Positions 1 to 11,980 of a stretch of 64,000 bases of DNA are shown in pieces. How positions within the stretch are numbered: the stretch's first letter is position 1; every line of letters begins with the position of its first letter. The notes below the pieces were generated by a model. The model saw only the letters and a list, made by a program, of their open reading frames with translations. It was not told the DNA's origin and ran no database searches. This stretch comes from Trifolium pratense (taxonomy: Eukaryota; Streptophyta; Magnoliopsida; Fabales; Fabaceae): assembly GCF_020283565.1 (NCBI RefSeq), contig NC_060062.1, positions 29,262,251 through 29,326,250 on the forward strand. The letters run 5' to 3'. The translations under genes and the position numbers were made by a program.

Positions 1-1664
1 CCATGTTTGCGTGTTCAAGGATAATCACTTTTCATAAGTCAACTTGGTACAAGACAAGAATGAACTTTTATATGAGAGATATTCCAAGGCTCATAGTAGT
101 GGAATAAATCATATAAGGCAACGAATGAATTATGACTAGAGAACATTCTCTTGTTGTCATATTCAATGAGTTACATGAACATATCTCTTGCCAAGGTTTA
201 TGATTCCTCATGGACAACTAGTGCTGTTATTTAGACCAATGAAAATGTAGCAACAAAGAGTACATACAACTTGCAAGGAAGCTTCAATACTGAATCAAGT
301 ACAAAGGCTATGACATGGGTTGCTACATTCTCCCATAAAAGAGTCCTTTCTTTACTATTCATGTGTACTTGCAAGGACAAGTGAACAGTTGTTATTCTAT
401 GTCTCTCTTGAGCATTTACAGCTGTTTGACAACTTGCAACAGCTCATTAAGCACATGAGTATTATCTACACAAGTACAGAGAATGATCTCCAACATCCTG
501 AAGAATGATCTCCCAGGTTTTTGCACTTATGTGGCAATCTTATCCAAAGACATTTCAATCTGATTTCCACACAAGGGAAATATGTTTGCAATGGATATAT
601 ACTCAGAAACAACTCATTGACAGTTGGCTAAAGAATATTTCTGCCATCAAGTACAATGTGACAGCAGAGACCATCGGAAGAATGATCTCCTGAAGCATCT
701 AAAGGACAGATTCACATGGATTGTTTTGTTTCTCTCACAACAACTATTTCTATACTCTCACCGGTTATAATTGATGTTCAAACTACAGAGGGACATCTCC
801 ATCTATAAATAGCATGGTTGGTTGCACAAGAAGAGCAAGAGTTCAAGCTACAAATAATCAATACTTGTTTTTATCAACAAGTCATAAAACTCTTCTTTTA
901 TCACTCACACTCAAAGATCTTCATTCTCATCTATACTTCTGGTATATTGAGTGTTTTTATTTGCTTCTCAAACTAATCTTTGAGTTTCAACAAATATCTC
1001 AAGAGACCACTTTGCTACACAACTCACTTTTAAGTGGTTGTATTTTTGTCTCTTCTTTTTCACTCATACTCCAAGCTCTCTAGAAAAATAGGATTTATAT
1101 TTCATGAGTATTTTGAGTGTAATTCATTTGTAAGCTTCACAACCTGTTCGGTGTGATTAAAAGCTTAGATCCAGAAACCATTGATAATCTTTGTAAGGAT
1201 CTTTCTCAAGTCAGTTTGTATTAAACTGTTTGAGGTTACCTTGTTAAGGTAGATCAGCTTGTGATAGCTGGGTACTTTGTGATCTTGGTTTTAGATCATA
1301 AAGGGTCTTTGATCTGGGCTTAGATCAAAGGGAAGAATTGTAATCTGGATCTAGATTATAGTGGAAAACTCACAGGCGTTGGGACCGGACTAGCCCAGGA
1401 TTCAGGTGAACCAGTATAACTTTTGTGTGTGAATCTCTCTTACCTTTAACTATTTATTTTCTGTAAACACACATCACACAAACCACTTAATTTACTTTCA
1501 CTTTGAATGCTAACACAGCAGAGAACATTCTCCAAGCAGTTTTATATTTTACTAACATTTATCCAAGTATCCACTTGAGATCAATTTTGTAGAGTGCATG
1601 ATTAAATTTTTAAAAGGGTCACAATTCAAACCCCCCCTTTCTTGTGACTATTTCTTCCACTTCA
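1..1664 (+). mobile_element. LTR fragment of a SIRE/Maximus-like Ty1/copia element (left end outside window)
   Basis: No long reading frame is present. The stretch has LTR character: a TATA-like box (CTATAAATAG) near 803-812 downstream of a non-coding U3-like part, then a U5-like part. The U5-like part has the 'ggaccggactagccc' type phrase near 1383 and a C-run (CCCCCCC) near 1630, which I recall from the 3' ends of SIRE-type legume LTRs. The right border is placed at the CA near 1664 only because a different LTR-like start follows at about 1673. I found no target duplication, and the left end is cut by the window. It could be a solo LTR or part of a complete element. Family assignment is from memory of sequence style, not a search. 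Confidence 0.45.
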
Positions 1665-2355
1665 AGGATGACTGATGACAAAATTAGCAAGTGTACTAAC
1701 TTATCGTTAAGTAATAAAATTTATAAAGTTCGTATCCGCAGGGATTGTTTCAATCTCGACAAAACAATTGAATCGTATTTAGGTCGAAAAAATATAAGGG
1801 GGTATGCTTGGCATATATTTGGTTTATAAGATAATTAAAATAAAAATTGCAATAGATTGACGAAGACTTTTTAATGGAGCGAAGCGATTAAGGATTGTTT
1901 CGAATCCTCTCTGTATCCCTATTTGGTACTCTAGGTTCTAATTCTCAACAACCAACTCTAATAGTTACGATAATTTTACAAAATAGATTAAGTCCAATTC
2001 CTTGGCTCATGATCCCTTTTATCTAATAAAGTACCCTATAATTCCTTAGGCGAAACTAATATTATCAAAAGCGTTATTGAACGTTAAATTCTCAATCATA
2101 CCAACTAATTCTTTATTCCTAAAGCAATTACGATTGACAAACAGTTAATTTAGTTCTAGTAATAAAACCTAGGGCCAGTAGTGAAATATTTCTTGAAATC
2201 AATTCGATATTGGCCAAATAAAGAAAAACATTAAACACGAAATTAACTGAATAACTATTAGTTTTGATTGCATAAATAAGAACACGTAGTTACATGGTTC
2301 AAATAGTTCTACAGAGAATCATCTAAAATCCTCAATCTAATGAGATTAGTTGCTC

Positions 2356-2446
<91 letters not shown>
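2356..2446. repeat. (AAT)n microsatellite
   Basis: An uninterrupted trinucleotide run of about 30 AAT/ATA units inside the long LTR-like sequence. It is probably length-variable between individuals. Confidence 0.97.
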
Positions 2447-2447
<1 letters not shown>

Positions 2448-3516
2448 TCACATAACAATTAAATTAAACATATGATAGCACCTTTGAAATAAGACTCCTA
2501 TGGAGAAATTCTTTTCTCTTCTAGTCACAGCCGTATTCCTACTCCTCAGTCTGCAAGGTCTGCGTCATTCTTCTCTAGGTTAAAAAGAAGCCTTTTATAT
2601 ATGCTTTTTGAAAAGCAACAAATCACGTGCCACTAAACCCCATTAGCATGTTGACACATCACTCAAGGTGGAAGTAAAATAAATCACGTCAGTAAACGTC
2701 ATGTTCTGCTGCAATAAAAAAAAATCTCGCTGCTATTTGAATTCGATAGTGCCGCGAGAAATACAGTTTGCTCCTGAAATTCAAATATTTTTCAAATAGC
2801 AGCGAGATTATGGTCTTAGAAGCCTTCAAAATTGCACAAAATAGCGAGATTATTTGAATTCGATCTTTTGTCTTCAAACTTCTTGCTATGTTAATTTCTT
2901 CAAATATTCTTCTTTTTGACCATGCATTTTTTCTAAAAACTTATAAAACTACTATAAAATTGCAATTAAATTAACAAATAAGTTACTGTCATCACAACCC
3001 CAAACTTGACCTGTTACTTGTCCTCAAGTGACATGCCTGTCAAAACAAAATTGTCAGAGAGTTAACAAATTAATTTGAATGATAAAAATCTCATAAACCT
3101 TATTCTCTTCATCCGGCAATAGAACCACCGGTCTTAACTTCATTGATTCTGCTCAATTAGCACTCTGGCTTGTAAGACTTCAATCAGATTTAGTCCAACG
3201 ACCGTTCCACACGATGTTCAAGGTTCAACCTTATCTCTCACTCACCAATTCACTCAATTTGACAGGGTATTTACTCCATCAATATGCAAATGCTATTTTA
3301 CCATAAGCTTAAAAAAATTCTAAACGTCAATATCACACACATTTTTGAGGTCTTGAGGGTTATAACTTGGCTTGGGTAATGGTAGGATAATTTTGGGAAA
3401 AATAGGCTAAATTGGAGTTAGGTATCCACTACTATTCCTTATTGAAAAATTACCATTATCAGGGCTCACCTCATTGTTAATAAGATACTTAGAGAACTTA
3501 TCTTTCAATTTTTTTT

Positions 3517-3923
3517 GGCTTAATTAGTCTATTGGTCCCTTAAAGACATTTTAGGTTTTACAATGGTCCCTTAAAGAAAAAAATGTCTTGATTGGTCCTT
3601 TAAAGAAAAAAAGGTTCGGATTGGTCCCTTAAAGACATATATTTTTGTCATATTGGTCATTTCCGTTAAATTTTAACTCCAAATATAACAAAAAGTTTCA
3701 ATAGTTAAAATTTTAAAAATTAATAAGGTTTTTGGTGCACCACTTACACTTAATGACATCCACAATTCAGTCTACTAAAATTAACATTTTTTGTAAAAAA
3801 TTGACGGAAAAGACCAATTGAGAAACAAATGTGTCTTTAAGGGACCAATCCTGACATTTTTTTCTTTAAGGGACCATTGTGAAACCTAAAATATCTTTAA
3901 GGGACCAAATGACTAATTAAGCC
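3517..3923. mobile_element. Mutator-type MITE with 9-bp target duplication
   Basis: A 407-bp element bounded by GGCTTAATTAGTC on the left and GACTAATTAAGCC on the right. The terminal inverted repeats run for roughly 90 bp and contain repeated 'ggtcccttaaag' units on both sides. It is flanked by ATTTTTTTT at 3508-3516 and again at 3924-3932, a 9-bp duplication as expected for Mutator-like transposition, though this T-rich duplication is weak evidence on its own. It encodes nothing and would need a transposase in trans. Confidence 0.88.
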
Positions 3924-5516
3924 ATTTTTTTTCTCTTTTTTGTTTTTTTTTTGAAGATGCCACTATTTTTCATGCTTAATGGCTCTTTATATTTCTTTTT
4001 TTTTTTTTTGGTAAGAAACTCCATTATTTTTGTAAGTCTCTCTTATTCTCTTTTTTTTTCTTTTCTTAAGTTCTCTAGTACCCCTACCCAAAACTTAAGA
4101 TGTTTCTAATTCCATAAGCAACCCCAAACTTAAAATGATGCCATGACAAGGAAATTTAAAGCTTCTACCTAACTCCAAGGAGGGCAAACAAATAAAAATT
4201 TTCAGGTCTTAAAGGCTTATAATTTGGTATGTCACCGAAAGAAAAGGGGAATATTTTTTAGGCTCAAAATGGTTTAGCAACGGATAAATAATAAACAAGG
4301 TAGCTTGAAAAGGCTCAGAGCACCAAACAAATGTGCCTCTATGTGTGTAAATGCAAAACCAATCAACAGTAGAGAATAGTCGCAAGTTGATCAGTGCATT
4401 TTGGCACATATTTTATGGCTTTGTACTTTGACATATTGGAAGCTTTTCTAGCCTAATATTAACTTTTTACCATGTTTCTAAACGTTGGGTCATAATTGAG
4501 CTCTAATGTATTTCTTTGATTAATTTTCGGATTTAATTGCATGTTCATCCTTCTCCGTCCGCAGGTCATAACTTGAGCTACGAGTATCGGATTGAGCTGT
4601 GCGAATATGCGTTGGAAAGATAAGAGAAATATCTACAACTTTCATGTTAAGGCCAGAACCCAGTTCGGAGCAAAAAACAGTCAAATATTTACGTTTATGT
4701 TCCAGACTTTATGAAGATAATGTAATTTCGGGTCAAACTTATGTTTTTTGACCCGTAGCCTTTTAAGCCCAATTTTCTCTGAGTACTTAAAGAAAAAACA
4801 CAGCTAGGGTTTCATAAAAATTCTGATTCACGCAAAAATAGAGGCTGCTACATTCTCATGGAAAACTAGCAACCCTAGGTTGATCCATTGGTATACGGGA
4901 ACATCGTTCAAGACTTCTTGAGGTTCAATTCTTAATAGTAATTCAGTTTATTTATTTATTGTCTTCTCTTATCAATTCATGCTATTTATTTATTTATGAA
5001 ACTCGAATATAGTGATGCTTAATCTCTGTTTCGAGTTATATATTGTGAGACTTTTCGGATTGATTCATCGCTCGTATGACTAGTTCGAATAGAAATTGAT
5101 ATGGGTTTTTTTCGCGCTTAGCAAAAAAGGGTTGGTCGAAATCTGTCATGATACAAACCGTGTTCTAAGTGACGCTTGTTCACTACTCATGGTTAGTTGA
5201 ACACATTCTTTGCTTAATCGAATGAATTCGTATAAAACTATTTATCGCTTGTATAATCGGTCTTATAAACCAACCAAGGCATGAATATATAAACAATATT
5301 TTATGTGAACCGAGGATAGAATCATAACGAAGTTTTCCTAAAACAAATGGATTGATCGTCTTTTTATCAATTAAATTTCTAATACTCTTTCTATCTAAAC
5401 AAATCCAAAACCCCCTATTTAATTGTGTATCATTCTTATTTTTGCTGATTATCAAATTAGAGGTCCTTGTGAGACGACCAAGGTTTAACTACCTTGTAAC
5501 TACGTTTTATAATTAT

Positions 5517-6741
5517 TGTTGAATATTTGTGTGTTGGCCTCATTTTGCTAAAACAAATATACAAGCAAGATGTTGGACCAAATGTTTCAACATGTTGGGT
5601 ACAAAAGATGTTGGACCAAATGTTGTAACATGTTTGGGTACGACAGTCAGATTGCCCAAATCTCGCGCATTTATTACACGTATCTGCTATATATGGAAAT
5701 CCACTCTACAAACGTGTATATCATATTTTGATCTGATCAAGACGTTATTAGTGAAGATATGTTCTTATCAAGACTTAATGGAATAATTCAACACATTGTT
5801 TATTTCCTAAAGAGGATCAACCATTTTAGGAAAGCTCTTATTAAGGTCTGATTTGCTTAGCTGGACGTGACTCAGAGACCAGCTGTGTTCTGAAGGTTAT
5901 CTTGGAAGATCAGGAGCGTGCTAGCTCTGTCTATATAAAGAAGAGAGTTGGTGTAAGTGAACCACTCGGGTTGGTCACTATGTCCTCACTTAGAAACCTT
6001 TAGGTAATGAGTAGAGTATTGTAATATCTCTGAAGCTTTTAAGCAAGGAGATAGTGTTTGTGAGCCTCTCACGTATTGGTTTAATACTTGAGTAGGACGG
6101 TGTTTTATTGAGTTGTAATGTTTTAAGGTTACTCCTAAGCTTTGAAGTACGGAGTTAACTGTGTGTGATTTACTCGAAGCTTTTAAGCAAGAGTAAAATA
6201 TGTCACGGTGATTGTCACCACATTGTATTCAACATTATATGAACAACACAGGTTGTGTTGATTGTGAGGAAGTGAGATGGGATCTCATGTCTAGGAGTTC
6301 CTAGGCAGAAGTTGCATGAGTAGTGTCGAGGTCATAAGGCGTAAACCTAGGATTTGCTGGAGGTCTTAGTGTAAGACGTAAACCGAGGGTTAGCTGGAGG
6401 TCTTAGTGTAAGACGTAAATTCAAAGGGTTTGCTGGAGGTCTTAGTGACTAGAGCTATTAGTGGATTTCCCTCCTGGATTGGTATCCCCCAGAGTAGGCA
6501 GGTTGGCTGAACTGGGTTAACAATTTCCTGTGTTGTTTATTTAATTGTTGATTTTATTATGTTGCGTAAGATGTTCCAACATTAAGTATGACATTCTCTT
6601 TAAGTTGAATGTTGGAACATCTGATCAAACATTATTCCTTAGTATCCGTTTTTAATGTTATATGTCTTGCTGTGTTATTCATGTCAGACCAGATGTCTCG
6701 ACATTCTGTACAACATCTGGTTCTGCTATACCAGAATTTCA
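5517..6741 (+). mobile_element. Solo LTR, family 'TGTTGAATATTTG', copy 1
   Basis: A 1225-bp sequence beginning TGTTGAATATT and ending CCAGAATTTCA. It is flanked by the 5-bp target duplication ATTAT at 5512-5516 and 6742-6746. A TATA-like box (CTATATAAAG) lies near 5932-5941. The same family recurs inverted at 10795-11821. No internal domain is present, so this is a solo LTR left by recombination between the LTRs of a former complete element. Superfamily (copia more likely than gypsy) cannot be settled from the LTR alone. Confidence 0.9.
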
Positions 6742-6789
6742 ATTATAATACTTATTTTTGACCGCACACGACAGCGATCACAAGTTCTA

Positions 6790-7920
6790 GAAAATATACA
6801 CAGCATGGATACACTCATAAGATGTGAAATAAAAGGTATACCGTGGAATTTATTTGGCTCAATATGCTCACCAGCTGCGGTATCTGAAAGTTGAACTAGT
6901 ACACCGTGCAAAACTCCATCTTTCCTATTCGTCTCTTTGTCTCTTGAACCATCACGCTTTCATGAGCAGTCACACGTCAGTTATTCTTTTATGTGCAAGC
7001 CTAATAGATTTTCATCATGCAAATTCAGGTATTCAAAAGAGAGTTAGGAGAACTATAAGGGGAAGGCAAGGAGGGCCAAGGAACTCCAAGGCCAATAAAG
7101 TTCTTTTCTTTATTGTCTTTGTAATTTATTTTTCCTAGGTTAGGTGGAGTCGTTGAACTCCCTTACGAATGCTTGATTTTGTATAATTTGGGTATAAATT
7201 CAGTTGTTCCTATTGAAACTCTTTTATTGTCTGGTTTTTATATTTATTTAAATACTGATCACATTAGAATAAAATCTAAGGAGCTAGTGGATATCGGATA
7301 GGAAACGAAGCTAGTTATCCCGAACGAAGGACGGTGTGCTAAGGTCCAACATGAGACCATTAAATTCAGTATCTGAGGTCTTAGTATAGGATTAAAAGCT
7401 TAGTCTAGAACGATAAATTCTATCCGAGGCAGAGTTAGGACTAGTTTGAGGAACACGTGACAGCGTGCGACACATTGAGCCTTAAGGGTAATGATACCAA
7501 AGTTTAAACGAGTAAGTGGAATCGACTGGGGCGAGGATATTTAAGCAGAGTAAAGGCAACCCTAACTAGGCTTTGACCAGATTGTAATAGAAATAGGGAA
7601 TGAGTGCTTTCGAACCTATTTTAGAAGACTAATCCTGATAGAGGGCAACAGGGAAATTAACCACCAAGCAGGAGTAACGAAGAGATTCGAAAACACTTAA
7701 CCACCCTGCGTGGACACACACGCACTTTTATTTATTCTTTCAGTCATTTATTTTCCTGCAATTTATTTTATCAGCACAACTATCTCCAAACACCAAAGTG
7801 AATGCAAAACTATCCAATTCCTAAGCGAAACTAGTAATTTTGGAACAATCCCTGTGGAGAACGACAACTTATCACTTTATTACTTGGTTGCGATTTTGTG
7901 CACTTGCAGAGCCACCATCA
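6790..7920 (-). mobile_element. Second Athila/Ogre-like LTR fragment, opposite orientation
   Basis: Read on the minus strand from 7920, the first ~78 bases follow the same plan as the start of the LTR at 1673: TGATG, then GCAAGTGCAC, AAGTAATAAAG, and CAGGGATTGTT. This suggests a related LTR in the opposite direction. The inner limit near 6790 is arbitrary. No target duplication (5 bases after 7920 are ATATA) or PBS was found. An alternative is that 1673-7920 is one element whose ends resemble each other as inverted repeats. Confidence 0.35.
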
Positions 7921-8640
7921 ATATATAACGAACAGAAAGTAAAGTTAATTTTTTTGAGAAAAACAAACGAAAATGTCTGATATGAAAGTTCTAGGACCAA
8001 TTATCCAATTTAGCCAAAAAAAAATCAATTAAGAATATTTATTATTGTTATACCAAAAAAGTATCAAGTTTCTTTCCAAACCTACATGAATTAAATTTAA
8101 TATTAATAAATTATATAATAAGGAATACACATGTAAATCAATTTAATAAAGTGTCTTTTTATCTGTTTCTTTATAGCAAAAATAAAAACATACCAACGAC
8201 AACAATAAAAAAATTCACATAAATAAATGAAACAAAATATTAATTTATTTTAAATACAATGATTTCAAAATTTGAAGAGAATATCTGTCAAATTTCTTTT
8301 TGGAAGAGAATAAGGAATACACACCAACAGTGTAATACAATTTTATACTGACAATCAATATCAATCATGTTTTCGGCCACGTCACCCCGTTTCACCTCAT
8401 TTTCTTGGTTTGACATACTCTCACGTTCCTTTTTATTTGTTGTTTTAGATTTCTGCAAATATGTCAATGCACAACTTTGATCACTAACATATTTAATTAT
8501 CTTTTATAAAAATTTATGAAAATTTTATATTTTGAAAATATTCGTCAAGACAAATTGAATAACATCTTATATACTAATATTTATTTTTATATATTAGTAG
8601 AAAATTACGATCAAAGTACACCATACACACAAAAAAAAAT
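7921..8640. other. AT-rich intergenic DNA, nothing recognised
   Basis: No reading frame, RNA gene or clear terminal repeat was seen. A 'caacagtgtaatacaattttatac' type block near 8325 looks MITE-like, but I could not find its partner end. Confidence 0.5.
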
Positions 8641-9379
8641 CCTAAAAAAAATTATGTAAATAAACAAAATTTCGAAACCACTTTGAATGCAATGCAAGAA
8701 GCAAAATATCAAATACCTGATATGCAACATGAAGTCGTGAGACATCGAAAACAAGACTAGATGACTGATTCGAAGACAAAGGACCTAAAATAATCGCACA
8801 AAAAAAACTCAGAAATAGAAGAAAAAACTGTGAACGAAGAGGGAAAAGTAATACGCACGAGGAAGAGCGATCGGATATTTGAAAACGACATCATTTGAGA
8901 CAGCGGAGGTTGAGGTCGTTATCTCTGTGACCACGAAGGGAAACGTGAATGTGTCAGTTTGGGTGGAGAAGAGGAGAACAAATGTGTGAAAAGCGGTGTT
9001 GCGGTGGAGAAGCGGTGAAAATTTGATTTAGGGTGAACGCGTGAGGGTTAAATGATGGTGAGAAGATGGGTGGTGCGGCGAAAATATGGTTCAGCATTCC
9101 AGGGTTAAGCGAAATTTGATTTGGGAAACTTGAAAAGTGACAAGTAAAAATTGATTTTAAAAAATTGATTTGGGTTAGGCGACGGATTTTAGCAACCAAA
9201 ATAATTCAGTCGCTAATTTTCAGTCTCTAAATCGGTCTCTACATTTAATAGCGACTGATTTAGCGACCAAAATATTTTTTATTTTAAATTTTGACATTTT
9301 GGTCTCTAATTCAGTCTCTATAGTGACCAAAATAATTCAGTCTCTAAATTGGTCGCTAAAAGCAAATTTTCTAGTAGTG
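8641..9379 (-). mobile_element. CACTA (En/Spm) terminus, truncated
   Basis: On the minus strand from 9379 the sequence reads CACTACTAGAAAATTTGC, the standard CACTA terminal motif. It is followed by repeated subterminal units of the type TTAGCGACC / TAGAGACTGAATTA, in both orientations, between about 9180 and 9370. Such units are the usual binding sites of a TNPA-like protein. No matching left terminus was found, and the inner border at 8641 is a guess. The subterminal sequence differs from that of the CACTA at 12.5-47.4 kb, so it is another family. Confidence 0.7.
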
Positions 9380-9923
9380 ATTATATGAACAGTGGGCACG
9401 ATTCCCGAAAGGCAAATAAAAAAGAACGGAGGGAGTAGTTATTTATTGGATGATCGTGTAAAACTATTTTAAACCGTCAATGCATCTCCATTAAACTCAA
9501 ATTTGGAAGTATTAAAATGACAATATTATTTTCTTAATAGTTTTGCTTCTTTTATCTTTGTGAGCTATGTGAAAAAAATTGTAATATCATTCTCTCAATT
9601 AAACTAATATTATCGTCTTTTTCTTTTCAAATAAGTTTATCCTCTGGCAACCATTTTTTTTTAACCTCGCGTATTTTAGTGATGGGTGTCTGATAATTCA
9701 TACTTCGATCGCGAATTAAGTAAAATTTGATCAATTTTTTTCCTCTTCCAATAAATCAAATTCTGATTTTCTCAAACGATTCATTCTAGAGCGCTAATTA
9801 ACCACTTGACCTCAAATATTGTTTTTTTTATTGCATTATTAATAATAATTTATTGCTTAAATAAAGTTTTAAGAATGGGGGACGACTAAGCCAAAATTAA
9901 GTAAAAAAATTAAAAACTAAACA
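9380..9923. other. Intergenic, with one Stowaway-like end
   Basis: Near 9425-9438 the sequence GAACGGAGGGAGTA matches a Stowaway terminal inverted repeat followed by the TA target. The partner end CTCCCTCCGTTC is not seen to the left, so this is probably a truncated MITE. Nothing else is recognisable. Confidence 0.45.
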
Positions 9924-9935
9924 ACCATTATAGAG

Positions 9936-10490
9936 GCTCTGCCTAGCAGCTGTCACACCTTCTTCAAACCCTATTCTCTTTTTTGTTTTTTTCTTGATTC
10001 ATCCATTAGAGAGGGGTGATTTAGGATCAATTTTGATCAGGAATCACCCTCTCTTGATCGTTTTTTTATTTCTTTTTCAATTAAATAAGTGGTTTACATA
10101 TAATTTTAGTTTTTATTTGAGTTTGGTGTTGTTTGATCCCGTCTTAGTGCGGAGTATGTTTGTAATCCCGTCTTCGTACGATGTTTGGTTTTTTTTAGAT
10201 TTGCAGATTCGACTCGATCCAAATTCAGTGCAAATTCAATGAGTTTAGAGTCATCAACGTTGCAGATCCGGGGACATGACTATTCCGGACACTTGAATCT
10301 TGTTATATCAATTGTAGGCTTTGTCATATTTGTAGACATTAAGCTGTTTTATGCTATTAACTCGAATGCTGTGAGATTGTTCACAGATTTATCATTTTTA
10401 GTGTTTAGCAAAATTGAATATGTAATGATTTCGATTGATGTATTTTACCAATTTTAATGAATGAATATTTTTTTTAGTAAAAAAAAAAAA
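9936..10490 (+). mobile_element. Retroposed 555-bp sequence with poly-A tail and 12-bp target duplication
   Basis: The sequence ends in a run of A (10479-10490). It is flanked by ACCATTATAGAG at 9924-9935 and again at 10491-10502. Poly-A plus a 12-bp target duplication is the signature of LINE-mediated retroposition. Short open frames (82 and 90 codons) overlap inside it but resemble no family I know. It could be a 5'-truncated LINE 3' end, a SINE-like unit or a processed pseudogene. Confidence 0.78.
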
Positions 10491-10502
10491 ACCATTATAG
10501 AG

Positions 10503-10721
10503 AGTGAAATATAGAAACATCAGACATTTTCACAGTCAATTTTTATGGCAAGTTGAACGATCGTATATAAAAGGTTACCACAGATGTGACCAAAAGGTAT
10601 ATAAAAGGTTACTACCTTAAAAGGAACAAAAGGAGGATGGAAGATCCATGGAAATCATGCATGTGACCACGCATATATGGATCACAAGACAGATAGAGAT
10701 GATTTTCTTAGAAAGATTTAT

Positions 10722-10770
<49 letters not shown>

Positions 10771-10794
10771 AGGGACTTTATTAGTAAATAAATG
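10503..10794. other. Intergenic stretch with a 40-base T run
   Basis: A homopolymer T tract fills 10724-10763 and may be the poly-A of a minus-strand retroposon whose body I cannot identify. Two 'tatataaaaggtta' copies occur near 10563 and 10600. No gene is seen. Confidence 0.5.
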
Positions 10795-11821
10795 TGAAAT
10801 TCTGGTATCGCTAGAATGATGTTACCACAGATGTCCCAACAACTGCTTTATGAATAATGTTGTACTTATTGTTGGCACATCTGTCGAAACATGTATAAAT
10901 GACAGGAAGTAAATAAATTGCACAGGTAATTGTTAACCCAGTTCAGCCAACCTGCCTACTCTGGGGGATACCAATCCAGGAAGGAAATCCACTAATAGCT
11001 CTAGTCACTAAGACCTCCAGTAAACCCTCGATTTACGTCTTATAACCTCGACACTACTCATGCAACTTCTGCCTAGGAACTCCTATACATGAGATCCCAT
11101 CTCACTTCCACTCAACCAACACAACCTGTGTTGTTCTTACAATTTGGATACAATGTGATGACAATCACCAAGACAATATTTCACTCTTGCTTAAAAGCTT
11201 CGAGTAAATCACACACAGTCAACTCCGTACTTCAAAGCTTAGGAGTAACCTTAAAACACACACAACAAACTCAGTTCTTATCTTGTGTTATAGAATCCAC
11301 AAGTAAGAATCACAAATAACAAATACAGACACTTTTACGCAACAAAGACTCAAATGTATAGTTCAATATATTTCAATGAGATACTTAGTCTTAGTCTTGG
11401 TCTTCATATAAATAGTGAGCTAGCACGCTCCACTTTCTTCAAGATAGATAGGACGCTCTTTCAGAGTCATAAAGGTGATCTGATCCAATTTCAATCATCA
11501 TCAAAGGTAGATCAAAACTTTCCAAAAGTGTTTGAATGGCTTGGAAGATAAGTCATACAGTTGTTTCCATTAAGTCTGACTTGTTTCAAGGACATCTGAT
11601 CAGATCAAATCTTTATCAAAACGCGCTCCTATGTGGATTTCCATATATAGCAGATGCTCGTATTAAATGCGCAAGATTTCCTTAGCAAATAACATTTTGT
11701 AACTAATGTTGTAACATGTTGTCCAACATCTTGTTTGTTGCAACTAATGTTGAAACATGTTGTCCAACATCTTGCTTGTATATTTGTTTTAGCAAAATGA
11801 GGTCAATTCAAATATCCAACA
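10795..11821 (-). mobile_element. Solo LTR, family 'TGTTGAATATTTG', copy 2 (inverted)
   Basis: On the minus strand this begins TGTTGGATATTTGAATTG and ends CCAGAATTTCA, the same termini and internal blocks as copy 1 (for example the 'cagttcagccaacctgcc' block near 10943). It is flanked by the 5-bp duplication AAATG at 10790-10794 and 11822-11826. At 1027 bp it is about 200 bp shorter than copy 1, so the two have diverged by indels. It is a recombinational remnant of an independent insertion. Confidence 0.9.
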
Positions 11822-11980
11822 AAATGATATACGATGTAGAAATTAGGTATGACTTTATATTGTTCCTTCTAATTTCATAACTATTTTTTTTCTTTTTCTA
11901 TTGATTGTAGGGATTGGATTTTCAATATCCTCAACATGAAAGGGATTTGCATAAACACTTTTAGATGACAGACCACCTTT

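Larger units (their letters stand above)
1673..6781 (+). mobile_element. Athila/Ogre-like gypsy LTR, split by later insertions
   Basis: It begins TGATGACAAAATTAGC and continues with a GCAAGTGTAC...AAGTAATAAA...CAGGGATTG block that I associate with the 5' ends of very long legume gypsy LTRs. Near 4560-4640 it has the 'cataacttgagctacgagtatcgg' type block and later an R/U5-like stretch, and seems to end near 6781 (GCGATCA). It is interrupted by a Mutator-type MITE (3517-3923) and a solo LTR (5517-6741), leaving about 3.5 kb of its own sequence. It has no coding capacity. No target duplication was found, so the ends are approximate. It could be a solo LTR or a remnant of a larger element. Confidence 0.4.

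Noticed and set aside
814..1083. 89-codon frame in the first LTR
   Set aside because: Low-complexity leucine/serine translation directly downstream of a TATA-like box within an LTR; no family resemblance.
18..1669. AGGAT at 18-22 and 1665-1669 as target duplication of the first LTR
   Set aside because: The base after the left copy is not a TG start, so the match is most likely chance.
5183..5455. 90-codon minus-strand frame
   Set aside because: Inside LTR-like DNA and without recognisable motifs; expected by chance in AT-rich sequence.
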